Positions 44,862 through 54,258 are shown, counted from the first letter of the stretch. The stretch is DNA of 64,000 nt from Sulfitobacter guttiformis (GCF_003610455.1 NZ_RAQK01000001.1:1364001-1428000), one strand, 5' to 3'. The notes: a model not told the origin generated them from the letters alone. Numbers and translations: made by a program.

Positions 44862-45710
44862 TCATGTTGGCAAAGTAAGATTGGACGTCAAAAGCGCTGT
44901 CGTCCCGATAACAGCGAGGATCACCCCCCACTCAACGGATATGGATTTTGACAGATGGCCTGCCGCATGCGGGTCTTTTGCCTGTAAAGCCGGGATGAAC
45001 CGCAGTTTATTAGCGGCACCCAAGGCAAGCAACCCGGCGACAAATACGACCTTCAGGATCAGGGCCTGCCCATAACCTGTATTCACCAGCGATTTGAACG
45101 AACCGACAAGGACATAACTCATATACACTCCCGCGACAATCAATACAGGGATCATGATCTTCGCGAGGATGCCAAACCGGTGCCCGAGATCAGCGGCCTC
45201 GGGCCATGTGGCCTCAGCCGATGCCAGCCGCTTTAGCGGGATCAGAATCCCGATCCAAAAGCCGATGGTAACCAGGTGCAGCATAAGCGAGATATCAAGG
45301 AGCACGTTTTCTCGGGTCGATACATGGCTCACCTGAACAAACGACCAGAGCGAGACAAGGCCACCAACGGCCGAGAGCCATAGCCCGCCCCGACCTAAAA
45401 ACAGACCAAGGATCAGCAGCCCCAGACCGATCAGCCGGACCATAAATGCTGTCCCGACGGACGTGGTCCAGAGAAGCCCCAGCATTTCCGGATCTGACAT
45501 GCCACTTGCGTCACCGGTCAGGTTAGCACCGCTCAACGAAAAGGACAGCGCGGCAGCCACAAGGCCGACCACCGCAAAAACCAGCGCCACCCCTCGCAAG
45601 CGCTCCAGCCGGAATACCAATGCGACGATGACACTTCCGACTGCTGTCAACACGCCAAGATAAAGCGCAACCTTGATGATGATCGCTGCCTGCCCCCAGA
45701 TATCAGGCAT
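44862..45710 (-). CDS. copD: Copper resistance membrane protein CopD
   Basis: 282 residues with about eight membrane helices. Family segments include HLVTIGFWIGILIPLKRLASAEATWPEAADLGHRFGILAKIMIPVLIVAGVYM and NTGYGQALILKVVFVAGLLALGAANKLRFIPAL. CopD works with CopC in copper uptake or homeostasis across the inner membrane. It directly follows copC (2-bp gap). Confidence 0.9.
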   Translation of the reverse strand: MPDIWGQAAIIIKVALYLGVLTAVGSVIVALVFRLERLRGVALVFAVVGLVAAALSFSLSGANLTGDASGMSDPEMLGLLWTTSVGTAFMVRLIGLGLLILGLFLGRGGLWLSAVGGLVSLWSFVQVSHVSTRENVLLDISLMLHLVTIGFWIGILIPLKRLASAEATWPEAADLGHRFGILAKIMIPVLIVAGVYMSYVLVGSFKSLVNTGYGQALILKVVFVAGLLALGAANKLRFIPALQAKDPHAAGHLSKSISVEWGVILAVIGTTALLTSNLTLPT

Positions 45711-45712
45711 CG

Positions 45713-46054
45713 TTACTCTACAACAAAGCTGAACGAGCCAGTCATCGCGTGGCCGTCAGCCCCCAATCCGCGCCAGTCAATCACATAGGTCCCGCTTCCC
45801 ACGGACTGCATAGGGACAGTGAAATCTATTTCCATTCCTTTGTAGGCACTCAGATCCAGATCGACGGCAGGGTTATCAGCTTGTGTCAGGCGCACCTTTG
45901 TCAGGCGAATATCGTGCAAGAAGTTCATGACAATTTCGGATGGAGCGTCAGTCAAAACCGCCTCATTGGCCGGTGTCGTCTCGTCCATGGCCGAATGCGC
46001 CACAGCGCCTGTGGCCCAAAAGGCAATCATGCCAGCAAGTATTATATTTTTCAT
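45713..46054 (-). CDS. copC: Periplasmic copper-binding protein CopC
   Basis: 113 residues from the ATG at 46054. The signal peptide ends TGAVA and is followed by HSAMDETTPANEAVLTDAPSEIVMNF: the first mature His is the family's Cu(II) ligand. A C-terminal YVIDWRGLGADGHAMTGSFSF closes the beta-sandwich with a second His. It binds Cu in the periplasm and partners CopD. An alternative start at 46075 overlaps the cytochrome stop. Confidence 0.92.
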   Translation of the reverse strand: MKNIILAGMIAFWATGAVAHSAMDETTPANEAVLTDAPSEIVMNFLHDIRLTKVRLTQADNPAVDLDLSAYKGMEIDFTVPMQSVGSGTYVIDWRGLGADGHAMTGSFSFVVE

Positions 46055-46074
46055 TTTCTCGTCCTCATAGGCCA

Positions 46075-46512
46075 TCAGTTGATTCCGTTGGCGCGTTGTA
46101 ATTCCCGAATGTAGGTGGTGATCAGTGTGACCTCGCCGCGTGTCAGACCCTCAACCGCACGCATGTCTCCGAACGGCCAGTGGTGCGCGCGCACACCCGA
46201 TGCCACCGCCCGCTGAAAGCTCTCGTCAGCGTGGTGGCTTGGCTCATAAATTTTGTGGACAAGGGGTGGTGCTACTCCTTCGCGTCCTGCGGCGTTTGTG
46301 CCGTGGCAGGACGCACAGTTTGCCTCGAAGGCACGTTTTCCGATTTGCGCATTTTGCGTCAGGGTATCCGGCACTGCGACGTCAGCCATTTCACCACCGG
46401 CAACGGGTGTATCGGGCGTATTTTGAACACTCTGACCAACAGCGGTCCAAATAGCGTAGGCGAGCCCAGCAATAAGTATTATCGTCACCACTGCAATTGT
46501 TTGCCTCATCAA
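46075..46512 (-). CDS. Membrane-anchored c-type cytochrome
   Basis: 145 residues. An uncleaved N-terminal helix (IAVVTIILIAGLAYAIWTAVG) anchors it to the inner membrane. The haem site is CASCH near residue 66; the C-terminal region has HHWPFGDMRAV with a possible Met ligand. It heads the copC-copD-oxidase operon. A CueR-type promoter lies 40 bp upstream. Confidence 0.87.
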   Translation of the reverse strand: MMRQTIAVVTIILIAGLAYAIWTAVGQSVQNTPDTPVAGGEMADVAVPDTLTQNAQIGKRAFEANCASCHGTNAAGREGVAPPLVHKIYEPSHHADESFQRAVASGVRAHHWPFGDMRAVEGLTRGEVTLITTYIRELQRANGIN

Positions 46513-46549
46513 TACCTATGTTTTTACTTTACTTTTTCGCAGCGATAGC

Positions 46550-46576
46550 CGTTCCAGCAGGGGTAAGGTCAAGCAT
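46550..46576 (-). promoter_or_regulatory. CueR-type promoter of the cytochrome-copCD-oxidase operon (operator 4)
   Basis: Minus strand TTGACCTTACCCCTGCTGGAACGG: -35 TTGACC with the ACCTT...CTGGAA dyad pattern. Confidence 0.65.
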
Positions 46577-46666
46577 TCATTTATAAGAACTTTGAAGATG
46601 AGTAGAACAATATTGGCTGATTGAGGCAGACGCGCGATACGCCCAATGTTAGCTGATCGTGAGATG

Positions 46667-46689
46667 ACCCCTGCCACGAGGCAGGGGCC
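46667..46689 (-). terminator. Strong hairpin after the truncated paralogue
   Basis: CCCCTGCC and GGCAGGGG form an 8-bp stem with an ACGA loop. It separates the truncated reading frame at 46699 from the copper operon. Confidence 0.55.
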
Positions 46690-46698
46690 AACACTTTC

Positions 46699-46947
46699 CT
46701 ACGGGCGCACAATCTCCCTGTAATCGCCGCGCAGCTTCAGCGTTACCCTACGGTCAGTTTTGTCGCGGTTGCGCCAGAACCAGCTGTGGTCGCCTGCGAA
46801 GGGCGCTGTGATGCTGCCATCTCCTGCTGTCTGGCCACGGCCTCTCTCGTAGGCGACCTCTTCGATGCCTGAATGTGCACGAAGATCAAAGCTGATCCTC
46901 CCGCCTGTGGCAAACTTCCGATGAGCAGCCTCACTTGAGTGGTCCAA
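46699..46947 (-). pseudogene. Truncated paralogue of the 57481 membrane-anchor protein
   Basis: 82 codons corresponding to the C-terminal domain of the protein at 57481-58104. GRISFDLRAHS, YERGRGQTAGDGSITAPFAGDHSWFWRNRD and RGDYRE align with GRVNFDMHGHG, YEKGRGSTGNEGEIVAAFDGEHGWFWRNRD and RGEYAE. The N-terminal anchor and first strands are missing. It is either a relic or a short cytoplasmic form without a signal. I read it as a relic left when copper modules were joined. Confidence 0.6.
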
Positions 46948-47066
46948 ATTGAAAGTTAGTATATGAACTATTTCAGGCCGTTCGCGAGTATGCGCGGAAA
47001 TAGTGTTCGCTGCGGAAGCCCACGCTGAACTGGCCCCAGACGCGGGTCAGCGGACTGGCTGATGGA

Positions 47067-47678
47067 TCAAGTTTTCCTGAACAAGCCAAAATGGAACCGC
47101 TGCATGCTGCCCCAAGGCGTGTGGTGATCGTGTATCAAGGACTGGATCAGCCGGTAGTTCGGACCCAGCCGTTCCGCGAGCAGCCTTGCGTCATAGCGGG
47201 CAACCGGCAGTCCGCTGCATTTTTCCGGTCCATCCAGCGCAAATGTGCCGATGATGGCATGGCCACCGGGGCCAAGAGCTCGATCCATGACCTCGAAATA
47301 GGCCTGCTGATCGGCGACATCGGTGAGGAAATGAAACGCTGCCCGGTCATGCCAGACATCGAAGTGCCCTGGCGGTTGCCAATCGAGGATGTTCGACACA
47401 ACCCACTCGACGGGCACATCCTCGGGCAGTCGCGCGCGGGCCTTTGCCAGCGCTGAGTCCGACAGGTCGAGCACAGTGATCCGGTGATAGCCCAGTTCCA
47501 GCAAGCAATCCACGAGCCGCGACGCCCCCGCGCCAACGTCAAGAATGGCGGCGTCGCTGGTCGCCTCTGTCGCCGCGATCAGGTCGAGCGAGACCTGCGG
47601 ACGATCCTCGAACCAGCTCGTCTCGGCCTCAGCCTTGCTTTGGTAGACGTTTTCCCAGCGGTTCGGTTTTTCAGCCAT
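47067..47678 (-). CDS. SAM-dependent methyltransferase, class I
   Basis: 203 residues from the ATG at 47678, with GAGG eight bases upstream. Motif I is ILDVGAGASRLVD near residue 48, followed by ITVLDLSDSALAKARARL and a VVSNILDWQPP acidic loop; WHDRAAFHFLTD follows. Family resembles small thiopurine/tellurite-type or metal-associated methyltransferases. It lies directly downstream of a metal P-type ATPase, so it may methylate a metal(loid) or a thiol substrate. Substrate not determined. Confidence 0.87.
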   Translation of the reverse strand: MAEKPNRWENVYQSKAEAETSWFEDRPQVSLDLIAATEATSDAAILDVGAGASRLVDCLLELGYHRITVLDLSDSALAKARARLPEDVPVEWVVSNILDWQPPGHFDVWHDRAAFHFLTDVADQQAYFEVMDRALGPGGHAIIGTFALDGPEKCSGLPVARYDARLLAERLGPNYRLIQSLIHDHHTPWGSMQRFHFGLFRKT

Positions 47679-47688
47679 TGCCATTTCC

Positions 47689-50022
47689 TCACAAATCGAT
47701 TCGCCGCAACCGCAGCGCATTGGTGATGACCGAGACAGAAGACAGGCTCATCGCGGCCGCCGCGATCATCGGTGAGAGCAGAAGACCGGTGAAAGGATAG
47801 AGCAGCCCCGCCGCGATCGGCACGCCAAGGGAATTGTAGGCGAAGGCGAAGAACAGGTTCTGCTTGATGTTGCGCAGGGTCGCCCGCGCCAATTTGCGGG
47901 CCCGTACGATGCCCACAAGATCGCCACCCAGCAGCGTGATCCCTGCGCTTTCCATCGCCACGTCGGCCCCGGTCCCCATGGCGATGCCGACGTCAGCGGC
48001 GGCCAGCGCAGGCGCGTCATTCACCCCATCACCTGCCATGGCGATCTTGTGGCCATCCTTGCGCAACTGGTCGATCAGGTCCTTCTTGTCTTCCGGCAGG
48101 ACACCCGCGCGCACCTCGTCGATGCCGAGCTTGCCCGCCACCGCCTGCGCCGTGCGTTCGTTGTCGCCCGTCGCCATGATGACGCGCAGCCCCTGCGCAT
48201 GTAGTTCCTTTATCGCCTGCGCTGTGCTGTCCTTGATCGGGTCGGCCACGGCAACGATCCCCACCAGCGCCCCGTCGACCGCGATGAACATCGCTGTCTT
48301 GCCCTCAGCTCGCAGGGCATCGGCCTGTGCCTCGGCCGCGCCCGTGTCCAGACCCATCTCCATCATCATCGCCGAGTTGCCAAGTGCTACGGCGCGACCG
48401 CCGATTAGTCCGTGCACACCCTTGCCAGTGACCGCCTCAAAATCGGTGGCCTCTTGCCGTGCGGCGCCCGCCGCTTCGGCCCCTTCGACAATCGCTTCGG
48501 CAAGAGGATGCTCGGACCCGCGTTCCAATGCCGCGGCCAGCGATAGCAGGTCCGCCTCGGCCAAATCCCCCAGCGCCAATGTGTCAGTCAGCTTCGGCTT
48601 GCCCATGGTTAGCGTGCCGGTCTTGTCCACGATCAGCGTATCGACAGATGCCATGCGTTCCAGCGCCTCTGCGTCCTTGATCAGCACGCCCGCCTGCGCC
48701 CCACGCCCTGCCGCCGTAGTGATCGAGATCGGCGTCGCCAGTCCCAGCGCACAGGGGCAGGCAATGATCAGCACCGACACTGCCGAGGCGATGGCGAAGA
48801 CCAGCGCTGGTTCCGGCCCGAAGATCATCCAAAGGGCGAACGCAAAGATCGCGGTTCCCACGACCGTTGGCACAAATATGGCTGAGACCCGGTCCGCGAG
48901 GCCCTGGATGGGGGCACGTGACCGCTTCGCGTTCGACACCATGGTCACGATTTGCGCCAGAACGGTATCAGCGCCGACCTTACCCGCTTCGATCACCAGA
49001 GAGCCGTTCTTGTTAATCGTGGCCCCGGTCACAGCATCGCCGGGGCCTTTTTCGACGGGCATCGACTCTCCGGTCAGCATGCTTTCGTCCAAGCTTGACC
49101 GCCCCTCGATCACCGTTCCGTCCACCGGGACCGCATCGCCGGGGCGTACACGCAGCCGGTCGCCTTCCATGATGTTTTCCAGCGGCGCGTCGTATTCATT
49201 GCCGTCCGGCAAGATACGCCGCGCAGTCTTTGGCGCGAGGTCGAGAAGCGCGCGGATCGCGTCGCCCGTGCGTTCGCGCGCCCGAAGTTCCAGCACCTGG
49301 CCGACAAAAACCAGTGCAACGATCACCACTGACGCCTCGAAGTATGTGCCGACGCCTTGGCCCATGCGATATTGTTCGGGGAAAAGGCCCGGCAGGAACG
49401 TCGCGAAAATCGAATAGAGATAGGCCGCCGACACCCCAAGGCTGATCAGCGTCCACATGTTTGGTGATCGATTCACGACGGAATCCCAGCCCCGCTTGAA
49501 GAACGGCCATGCCGCCCAAAGCACGATCGGTGTGGCCAGCACGAATTCCAGATAGCTGGCCATCTGATGCCCGATCCAGTCGCGCACCGGCAGGCCGACC
49601 AGCCCGCCCATGGTCAGCACGATCAGCGGCACCGCCGCAGCCGCCGAAATCCACATCCGGCGGGTGAAGTCGGTCAACTCCTCGCTGGGCTCGTCGGTTG
49701 GCAGCATCGGCTCCAGCGCCATGCCGCAGATCGGGCAGGCTCCGGGCGCGTCGCGGATGATCTCGGGGTGCATCGGGCAGGTGTACTGAACGTCGGCGGG
49801 TGCTGCCTTCTTCTTGCCCGCAGCGCGGCCTGACGCATAGTGCCAAGGGTCGGCCTTGAACTTCGTCTGGCATTTTTCGGAGCAGAAATGGAAGGTCTCG
49901 CCCCCAAACTCCGCGTACCGCCCGTCGGGCTTGACCGCGACCGTCATCCCGCAGACCGGGTCCTTGGCAGTCTCTGTCTCCGACGGGATTTCGGGTGCCG
50001 CGTGTGGGTGATCGTGGTCCAT
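47689..50022 (-). CDS. P1B ATPase with YHS and heavy-metal-binding N-terminal domains
   Basis: 777 residues. Residues 18-60 form a YHS domain ([19 protein letters not shown]). Residues 78-108 form a YTCPMHPEI...[10 protein letters not shown] heavy-metal-binding domain. The ATPase core has [40 protein letters not shown] and [10 protein letters not shown]. This domain order is typical of SilP/CopF-like Cu(I)/Ag(I) pumps. A CueR-type operator stands 36 bp upstream. It is a second copper pump distinct from the two-HMA CopA. Confidence 0.94.
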   Translation of the reverse strand: MDHDHPHAAPEIPSETETAKDPVCGMTVAVKPDGRYAEFGGETFHFCSEKCQTKFKADPWHYASGRAAGKKKAAPADVQYTCPMHPEIIRDAPGACPICGMALEPMLPTDEPSEELTDFTRRMWISAAAAVPLIVLTMGGLVGLPVRDWIGHQMASYLEFVLATPIVLWAAWPFFKRGWDSVVNRSPNMWTLISLGVSAAYLYSIFATFLPGLFPEQYRMGQGVGTYFEASVVIVALVFVGQVLELRARERTGDAIRALLDLAPKTARRILPDGNEYDAPLENIMEGDRLRVRPGDAVPVDGTVIEGRSSLDESMLTGESMPVEKGPGDAVTGATINKNGSLVIEAGKVGADTVLAQIVTMVSNAKRSRAPIQGLADRVSAIFVPTVVGTAIFAFALWMIFGPEPALVFAIASAVSVLIIACPCALGLATPISITTAAGRGAQAGVLIKDAEALERMASVDTLIVDKTGTLTMGKPKLTDTLALGDLAEADLLSLAAALERGSEHPLAEAIVEGAEAAGAARQEATDFEAVTGKGVHGLIGGRAVALGNSAMMMEMGLDTGAAEAQADALRAEGKTAMFIAVDGALVGIVAVADPIKDSTAQAIKELHAQGLRVIMATGDNERTAQAVAGKLGIDEVRAGVLPEDKKDLIDQLRKDGHKIAMAGDGVNDAPALAAADVGIAMGTGADVAMESAGITLLGGDLVGIVRARKLARATLRNIKQNLFFAFAYNSLGVPIAAGLLYPFTGLLLSPMIAAAAMSLSSVSVITNALRLRRIDL

Positions 50023-50055
50023 GAGGTGCCAGCCTTTCAGTTGTTTCTCAGCCTA

Positions 50056-50081
50056 AGGCTTCCAGTCATTGGAAGCTCAAG
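50056..50081 (-). promoter_or_regulatory. CueR-type promoter of the second ATPase (operator 5)
   Basis: Minus strand TTGAGCTTCCAATGACTGGAAGCC: dyad GCTTCC/GGAAGC in an elongated spacer behind a TTGAGC -35. Confidence 0.7.
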
Positions 50082-50088
50082 CCATTTC

Positions 50089-51396
50089 TCAATGGTCATC
50101 GTGAGCGTCTTCCCTGACCGGATTGCGCGCGAGGAAAACCCGCGCGAAGAGGAACACGAGCGCCATGCCGATGACGCCAATCACGACTATCAGCGGGTCG
50201 GAATGCCACTTCATCACGGCGAAGGCGGTCAGCACTACGGCATCGAGTACGATGGCCGTCAGCAGCACCCAACCCCGCGCGCCGATCTCCTCGCGCACAT
50301 GCCGGAACACGCCCAAGTGGATGATCATGTCCATCACCAGGTAGAAGAACGCGCCAAGCGAGGCGATGCGGCTGAGGTCGAAGAAGACCGTCAGGAAGCC
50401 TGCGATCACGACGGTGTAGACCAGTGTATGATCCTTGATCGTGCCCGGCATCCCAAAATGGCTGTGGGGGATCATTTTCATGTCGGTCAGCATCGCCAGC
50501 ATCCGCGAGACCGCGAACACGCTGGCGATCAGACCTGACGCCGTGGCCACCAGCGCCAGCGCCACCGTCAGGTAGAAGCCGGTCTGGCCGAGGGCGGGCT
50601 GGGCCGCCTCGGCAAGCGCGTAGTCCTTGGCTGCCACGATGCGGTCGAGAGGCAGGCTGGAGCCGACGGCGAAGGCGACAAGCAGATAGGCGATCACGCA
50701 AATCCCAATGGACAGGACAATGGCCCGCCCCACGTTTTGATGTGGCTTGGTGATCTCGGCACCGCTGTTGGTGATCGTGGTAAAGCCCTTGAAAGCAAGG
50801 ATCGACAGCGCGACCGATGCCACGAAGCCGGTGGCGCCCGCGTCTCCACCCGTCGCCTCGAACGTCAGACCGCTGGCCCAAAGTGCCGAAACACCGAACA
50901 GCGCGATGCCGCCCACCTTCAGTACGGCCATGACGATGGAAACCAGCCCGACCGAACGGGTGCCCGAGGCATTCACGAGATAGGCAATGACGATCAGCCC
51001 GACGCCCAGAACCGGAACAAGAATGCTGTCGGCATCGCCGCCGAACGCCCGCAGCGTGTAAGTGCCGAAGGTGCGCGCGACGAGACTTTCGTTGATGACC
51101 ATCGACAGCGCCATAAGGAGCGAGGCACCTGCCGCCACTGTTGTCGGCCCGTAGGCTTTCTCCAGGATCATCGCGATGCCGCCCGCAGACGGATAGGCGT
51201 TCGACATCTTGATGTAGGAGTAGGCGCTGAACGCGGTCACGATGGCACCGACGACGAACGAGAGCGGAAAGAGCGGCCCGGCGAGTTCCGCGATCTGCCC
51301 GGTCAGCGCGAAGATGCCAGCGCCGATCATAACACCAGTGCCCATGGCCACTGCGCCGGGCAAGGTGATGCTGTTTTTCTTGTAGGCGTCCGCCAT
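50089..51396 (-). CDS. APC-family amino-acid/polyamine permease
   Basis: 435 residues from the ATG at 51396; a longer frame to 51582 lies over the neighbouring gene. About twelve helices. The APC signature GTGVMIGAGIFALTGQIAELAGP is near residue 20, with YSYIKMSNAYPSAGGIAMILEKAYG after it and FKGFTTITNSGAEITKP mid-protein. It moves amino acids or related compounds across the inner membrane; substrate unknown. It overlaps the VTT gene start by one base, so both share a transcript. Confidence 0.9.
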   Translation of the reverse strand: MADAYKKNSITLPGAVAMGTGVMIGAGIFALTGQIAELAGPLFPLSFVVGAIVTAFSAYSYIKMSNAYPSAGGIAMILEKAYGPTTVAAGASLLMALSMVINESLVARTFGTYTLRAFGGDADSILVPVLGVGLIVIAYLVNASGTRSVGLVSIVMAVLKVGGIALFGVSALWASGLTFEATGGDAGATGFVASVALSILAFKGFTTITNSGAEITKPHQNVGRAIVLSIGICVIAYLLVAFAVGSSLPLDRIVAAKDYALAEAAQPALGQTGFYLTVALALVATASGLIASVFAVSRMLAMLTDMKMIPHSHFGMPGTIKDHTLVYTVVIAGFLTVFFDLSRIASLGAFFYLVMDMIIHLGVFRHVREEIGARGWVLLTAIVLDAVVLTAFAVMKWHSDPLIVVIGVIGMALVFLFARVFLARNPVREDAHDDH

Positions 51397-52067
51397 CAGA
51401 ATTCCTTTTGAGTTTTGCGTCGGGTCGCGATCCAGAGCAGCGGCAATCCGGTGATCAGGCCGAGGCCAAGCACCGCCCATGTCGCCCGGCGGAGGTCTCC
51501 GCTCACCGCTTCCCCGCCGAAATGGGCGAGCAGGAAGCTCGCCGGAACGATCCCGGCCAGTGTCGCAACCGCGAAGCGCCAAGCGTGCAGTCGGCTGAGC
51601 CCCGCCGCGTAACTGATCATGTCGAAGGACACGAAGGGCATCAGCCGACTGGCAAAGACCGTCGCCATCAAAGCAGTCTGCGAGCCGAGCAAACCGGCAT
51701 CGACCCGATCACCGAACACCCGCCGCAAGACGTCATGCCCCAGAGACCGCGCCAGACCGAAGGCGATCAGCGCCCCCAGCTCGGCGCCGATCACGACCAG
51801 CACCGTGCCCCAGAGATGTCCGTAGGCAGCCCCGGCGGCGAGCGCGATCGGTGCGCTCGGGATCGGGCTGGCCACGACCGCAACGGTCATCAGCGTGACG
51901 ATCACGACAGGACCCCAGAGGCCAGCGCGGGCCACCAATTTATCGAGACGCTCAGCGTCCATCAGCCCGCGTACCTCGGTGAACACCGATGGCGCGAACT
52001 GCCACACGCTGAGCAAGGCGATCCCGAGGATCGCCAGCGCTGCCAGGATGACGGCGCGCAGGCTCAT
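51396..52067 (-). CDS. TVP38/TMEM64 (VTT/DedA-like) membrane protein
   Basis: 223 residues from the ATG at 52067, one base after the DUF302 stop. About five helices with the VTT core: VASPIPSAPIALAAGAAYGHLWGTVLVVIGAELGALIAFGLARSLG, then FASRLMPFVSFDMISYAAGLSRLHAWRFAVATLAGIVPASFLLAHFG. Proteins of this fold are linked to membrane lipid scrambling and metal homeostasis. Middle gene of a DUF302-VTT-APC operon. Confidence 0.89.
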   Translation of the reverse strand: MSLRAVILAALAILGIALLSVWQFAPSVFTEVRGLMDAERLDKLVARAGLWGPVVIVTLMTVAVVASPIPSAPIALAAGAAYGHLWGTVLVVIGAELGALIAFGLARSLGHDVLRRVFGDRVDAGLLGSQTALMATVFASRLMPFVSFDMISYAAGLSRLHAWRFAVATLAGIVPASFLLAHFGGEAVSGDLRRATWAVLGLGLITGLPLLWIATRRKTQKEF

Positions 52068-52068
52068 C

Positions 52069-52455
52069 TCAGATCGCCGCGACGGCCTTCGCCAGAAGGT
52101 CGCGGACCTCTCCTGCAACGGCCGTGAGTTCAGCGTTTTCTATCGCCTGCATCGACGCCACCGGGTCGATGGCGCTGACCTCCACGCCGCCTTCGACCTC
52201 TCGCAGGATGACATTGCAAGGCAGCATCGCGCCGACCCGCGGCTCGATCCCGATCGCCTGATGCGCCATCTTCGGGTTGCAGGCGCCCAAGATTCGATAG
52301 GCTGGCATCTCGACATCGAGTTTCTTCTTCATCGTCGCCCGGACGTCGATCTCGGTCAGGATGCCAAAGCCGTGATCGGTCAACGCATCGCGAGCGCGGG
52401 CGTCAACGGCGTCAATACCGGCGTCCGGTATCAGGCGATTCATCGTGTAGTCCAT
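52069..52455 (-). CDS. DUF302 protein
   Basis: 128 residues with the DUF302 pattern: ARDALTDHGFGILTEIDVRATMKKKL, then YRILGACNPKMAHQAIGIEPRVGAMLPCNVILRE. No signal peptide. DUF302 proteins are small and of unknown role, often near metal or sulfur genes. First gene of the operon with the VTT protein and APC permease. Upstream is a 38-residue membrane peptide on the same strand. Confidence 0.9.
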   Translation of the reverse strand: MDYTMNRLIPDAGIDAVDARARDALTDHGFGILTEIDVRATMKKKLDVEMPAYRILGACNPKMAHQAIGIEPRVGAMLPCNVILREVEGGVEVSAIDPVASMQAIENAELTAVAGEVRDLLAKAVAAI

Positions 52456-52471
52456 CGGAAGTCCTTTCAGT

Positions 52472-52588
52472 TCATTTGCGCAAGTATTTTAGAAGCGCCG
52501 CAATAGCGAGCCCGACCAGTACGATGCACACGATCGCCCAGATCCAGCCAAAGCCCATTCCATTCCCCATGCCGTAGTCGTTCATCAT
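52472..52588 (-). CDS. 38-residue membrane peptide
   Basis: A frame of 38 residues, too short for usual gene calling. GTAGGAGA is placed correctly before the ATG at 52588. Begins MMNDYGMGNGMGFGW, followed by a single membrane helix (IWAIVCIVLVGLAIAALL) and a basic end (KYLRK). The methionine/glycine-rich start resembles small copper-cluster peptides. It lies 16 bp upstream of the DUF302 gene, so is likely co-transcribed. Confidence 0.6.
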   Translation of the reverse strand: MMNDYGMGNGMGFGWIWAIVCIVLVGLAIAALLKYLRK

Positions 52589-52664
52589 TGTTTTCTCCTA
52601 CAATTACTCATGAGACTGCCCCCGCCAACCGGCGCTTGGCGCGATTGACGGCGAAACCTGCGCA

Positions 52665-53156
52665 TCAGTTGTCGCCCATCATGCCTCGATGTCTGCCCTG
52701 CATATCGCCATGCTGCCAGCCGCTGTGGCTTTCCATCATCGCGGCCATTGCAGCCATTTCGGCTTCCGTCACCTGTGCGTCGCCGTCAGGGTCGTGCATC
52801 TGGAAGGCGCGCACGGTCATTGGTCGCGTATGAGCCGCGTGCATCACCGCAAATTCCTCAAGCGAAAGCGTACCGTTGCCGTCAGCGTCATACGTCTTGA
52901 TTTCGGCCTGAATGCCGGCTGTCATTTCTTCAGGGCTGAGCGTACCGTCCTTGTTAGTGTCAAACGTGGCCATGGCATAGTTCTGACCTCCGCCCATCAT
53001 CATGCCCATCCCACCATGGTCACCCATCATACCGATTCCGCCACCCATCATCTGGCCTGGCTGCATCTGGGTTTGCTGCGCGACCACCGGCACCGCAACG
53101 GCGGTCAGGCAGAGCGTGGCAACGGCTGCAACCGCGAAATTTTTCGAATGTCTCAT
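52665..53156 (-). CDS. Secreted EF-hand calcium-binding protein, Met/Gly-rich
   Basis: 163 residues with a signal peptide (AAVATLCLTAVAVPVVAQQ). A methionine/glycine/histidine-rich segment (MMGGGIGMMGDHGGMGMMMGGG, shown in part) might bind copper. Three EF-hand loops follow: DTNKDGTLSPEE, DADGNGTLSLEE and DPDGDAQVTEAE, the last less canonical. The C-terminus is again Met/His-rich. It belongs with the metal genes by content and position; role unknown. Confidence 0.85.
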   Translation of the reverse strand: MRHSKNFAVAAVATLCLTAVAVPVVAQQTQMQPGQMMGGGIGMMGDHGGMGMMMGGGQNYAMATFDTNKDGTLSPEEMTAGIQAEIKTYDADGNGTLSLEEFAVMHAAHTRPMTVRAFQMHDPDGDAQVTEAEMAAMAAMMESHSGWQHGDMQGRHRGMMGDN

Positions 53157-53739
53157 GGCATCTCTCCTCAGTTTATTGGCACATCGCCATGGAAGCGTGC
53201 ATAGGCCCTTCCGGGCTTCAAGAACTGACTTGGATCAATCATCGGATTCACAGACCTGGTAGCATGAAAATGACGCCTGCACTTCACATTGCTCTGCCGC
53301 ACGTCTAAGCCCAAGATATTACAGGAGCAGTTTTCCGGATCACTAAGAGATCGGCGCCCCCAACATCTATATCACTATGCCCAGGCATGATTAGATTATC
53401 GCTGAGAGGGATTGCCCCCCAAGGGGGACGCTGGACCCACCGTCGGCCCATCAGGCTCGCTCCATGAACCCCCTGTTGACGCAAGCCACTGTGCAGCGCG
53501 GCGGAGAAAAGTTTTGCCTCGAGGCCGCCTGAATGGCAGCTTTCATCTTCGCAGCCAGATTGGCTCGCAAGTGCAGCGAAGGTCCGGCGTCCGCCGTTTT
53601 TTTTGAATGCTGCGTTAGCGAAATTTCGACCCAAGCGACATTTTTATTATCTTTTTTCTCGGTTCACGAATCCAAGGAAGGATTGGAAAAACGGACGTTG
53701 TTATGGCCTGTATAGTATAAACGTTCCAGGCACCTTCGC
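53157..53739. other. Gene-free stretch before an IS110 remnant
   Basis: No convincing gene. A minus-strand frame at 53305-53634 has no recognisable product. The sequence just before 53740 is probably decayed IS110 flank. Confidence 0.4.
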
Positions 53740-54258
53740 TATCAAGGACTACGAAATATTGTTGCGTAGGTTCGAATCGGTTTCTGGAGCCTGGTCTTGT
53801 ATCAGCACTTTCTTGAACTGGACCGCCGTGTCAAACGTGCCGCCGCCCGGGATGAGGTCTGCCTCCGGATGATGACCGTTCCGCGTGTCGGGCCGATTGC
53901 CGCGCTGACCTTCAAGGCTGCCGTTGACGATCCTGCGCGCTTCAAACGGTCTCGGACGGTTGCCGCTCATTTTGGGCTGACACCAAGGCGCTATCAATCT
54001 GGCGAGCATGACAATCCCGGCAGAATTTCCAAAGCCGGAGACCGGGATGTTCGAGCGACGCTTTATGCGGCAGCGAATGCCCTACTGATGCGCACGATGG
54101 CAGGCTCTCAGATCAAATCTTGGGGCATAGGACTGGTGCGAACCAAAGGACGCCGCCGCGCCGTTGTCGCGGTGGCCAGAAAGTTGGCCGTCCTGCTGCA
54201 TAGAATGTGGGCAGATGGCACCGAGTTCCGTCCGGCAGAGGTGAAGGGCACAGCATGA
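53740..54258 (+). pseudogene. IS110-family transposase, C-terminal half only
   Basis: The intact part from about 53797 reads LDRRVKRAAARDEVCLRMMTVPRVGPIAALTFKAAVDDPARFKRSRTVAAHFGLTPRRYQSG, then DRDVRATLYAAANALLMR. This is the C-terminal (Transposase_20) domain of IS110/IS116 elements. The N-terminal RuvC-like DEDD domain is missing and the upstream frame is broken. It lies at the junction between the copper and nickel modules. Confidence 0.82.

Noticed and set aside
47864-49417. Plus-strand frame of 517 codons
   Set aside because: It is antisense to the P1B ATPase and is Ser/Ala/Pro-rich low-complexity sequence produced by high GC coding.
53305-53634. Minus-strand frame of 109 codons
   Set aside because: Composition and lack of any domain or ribosome site suggest it is not a gene.
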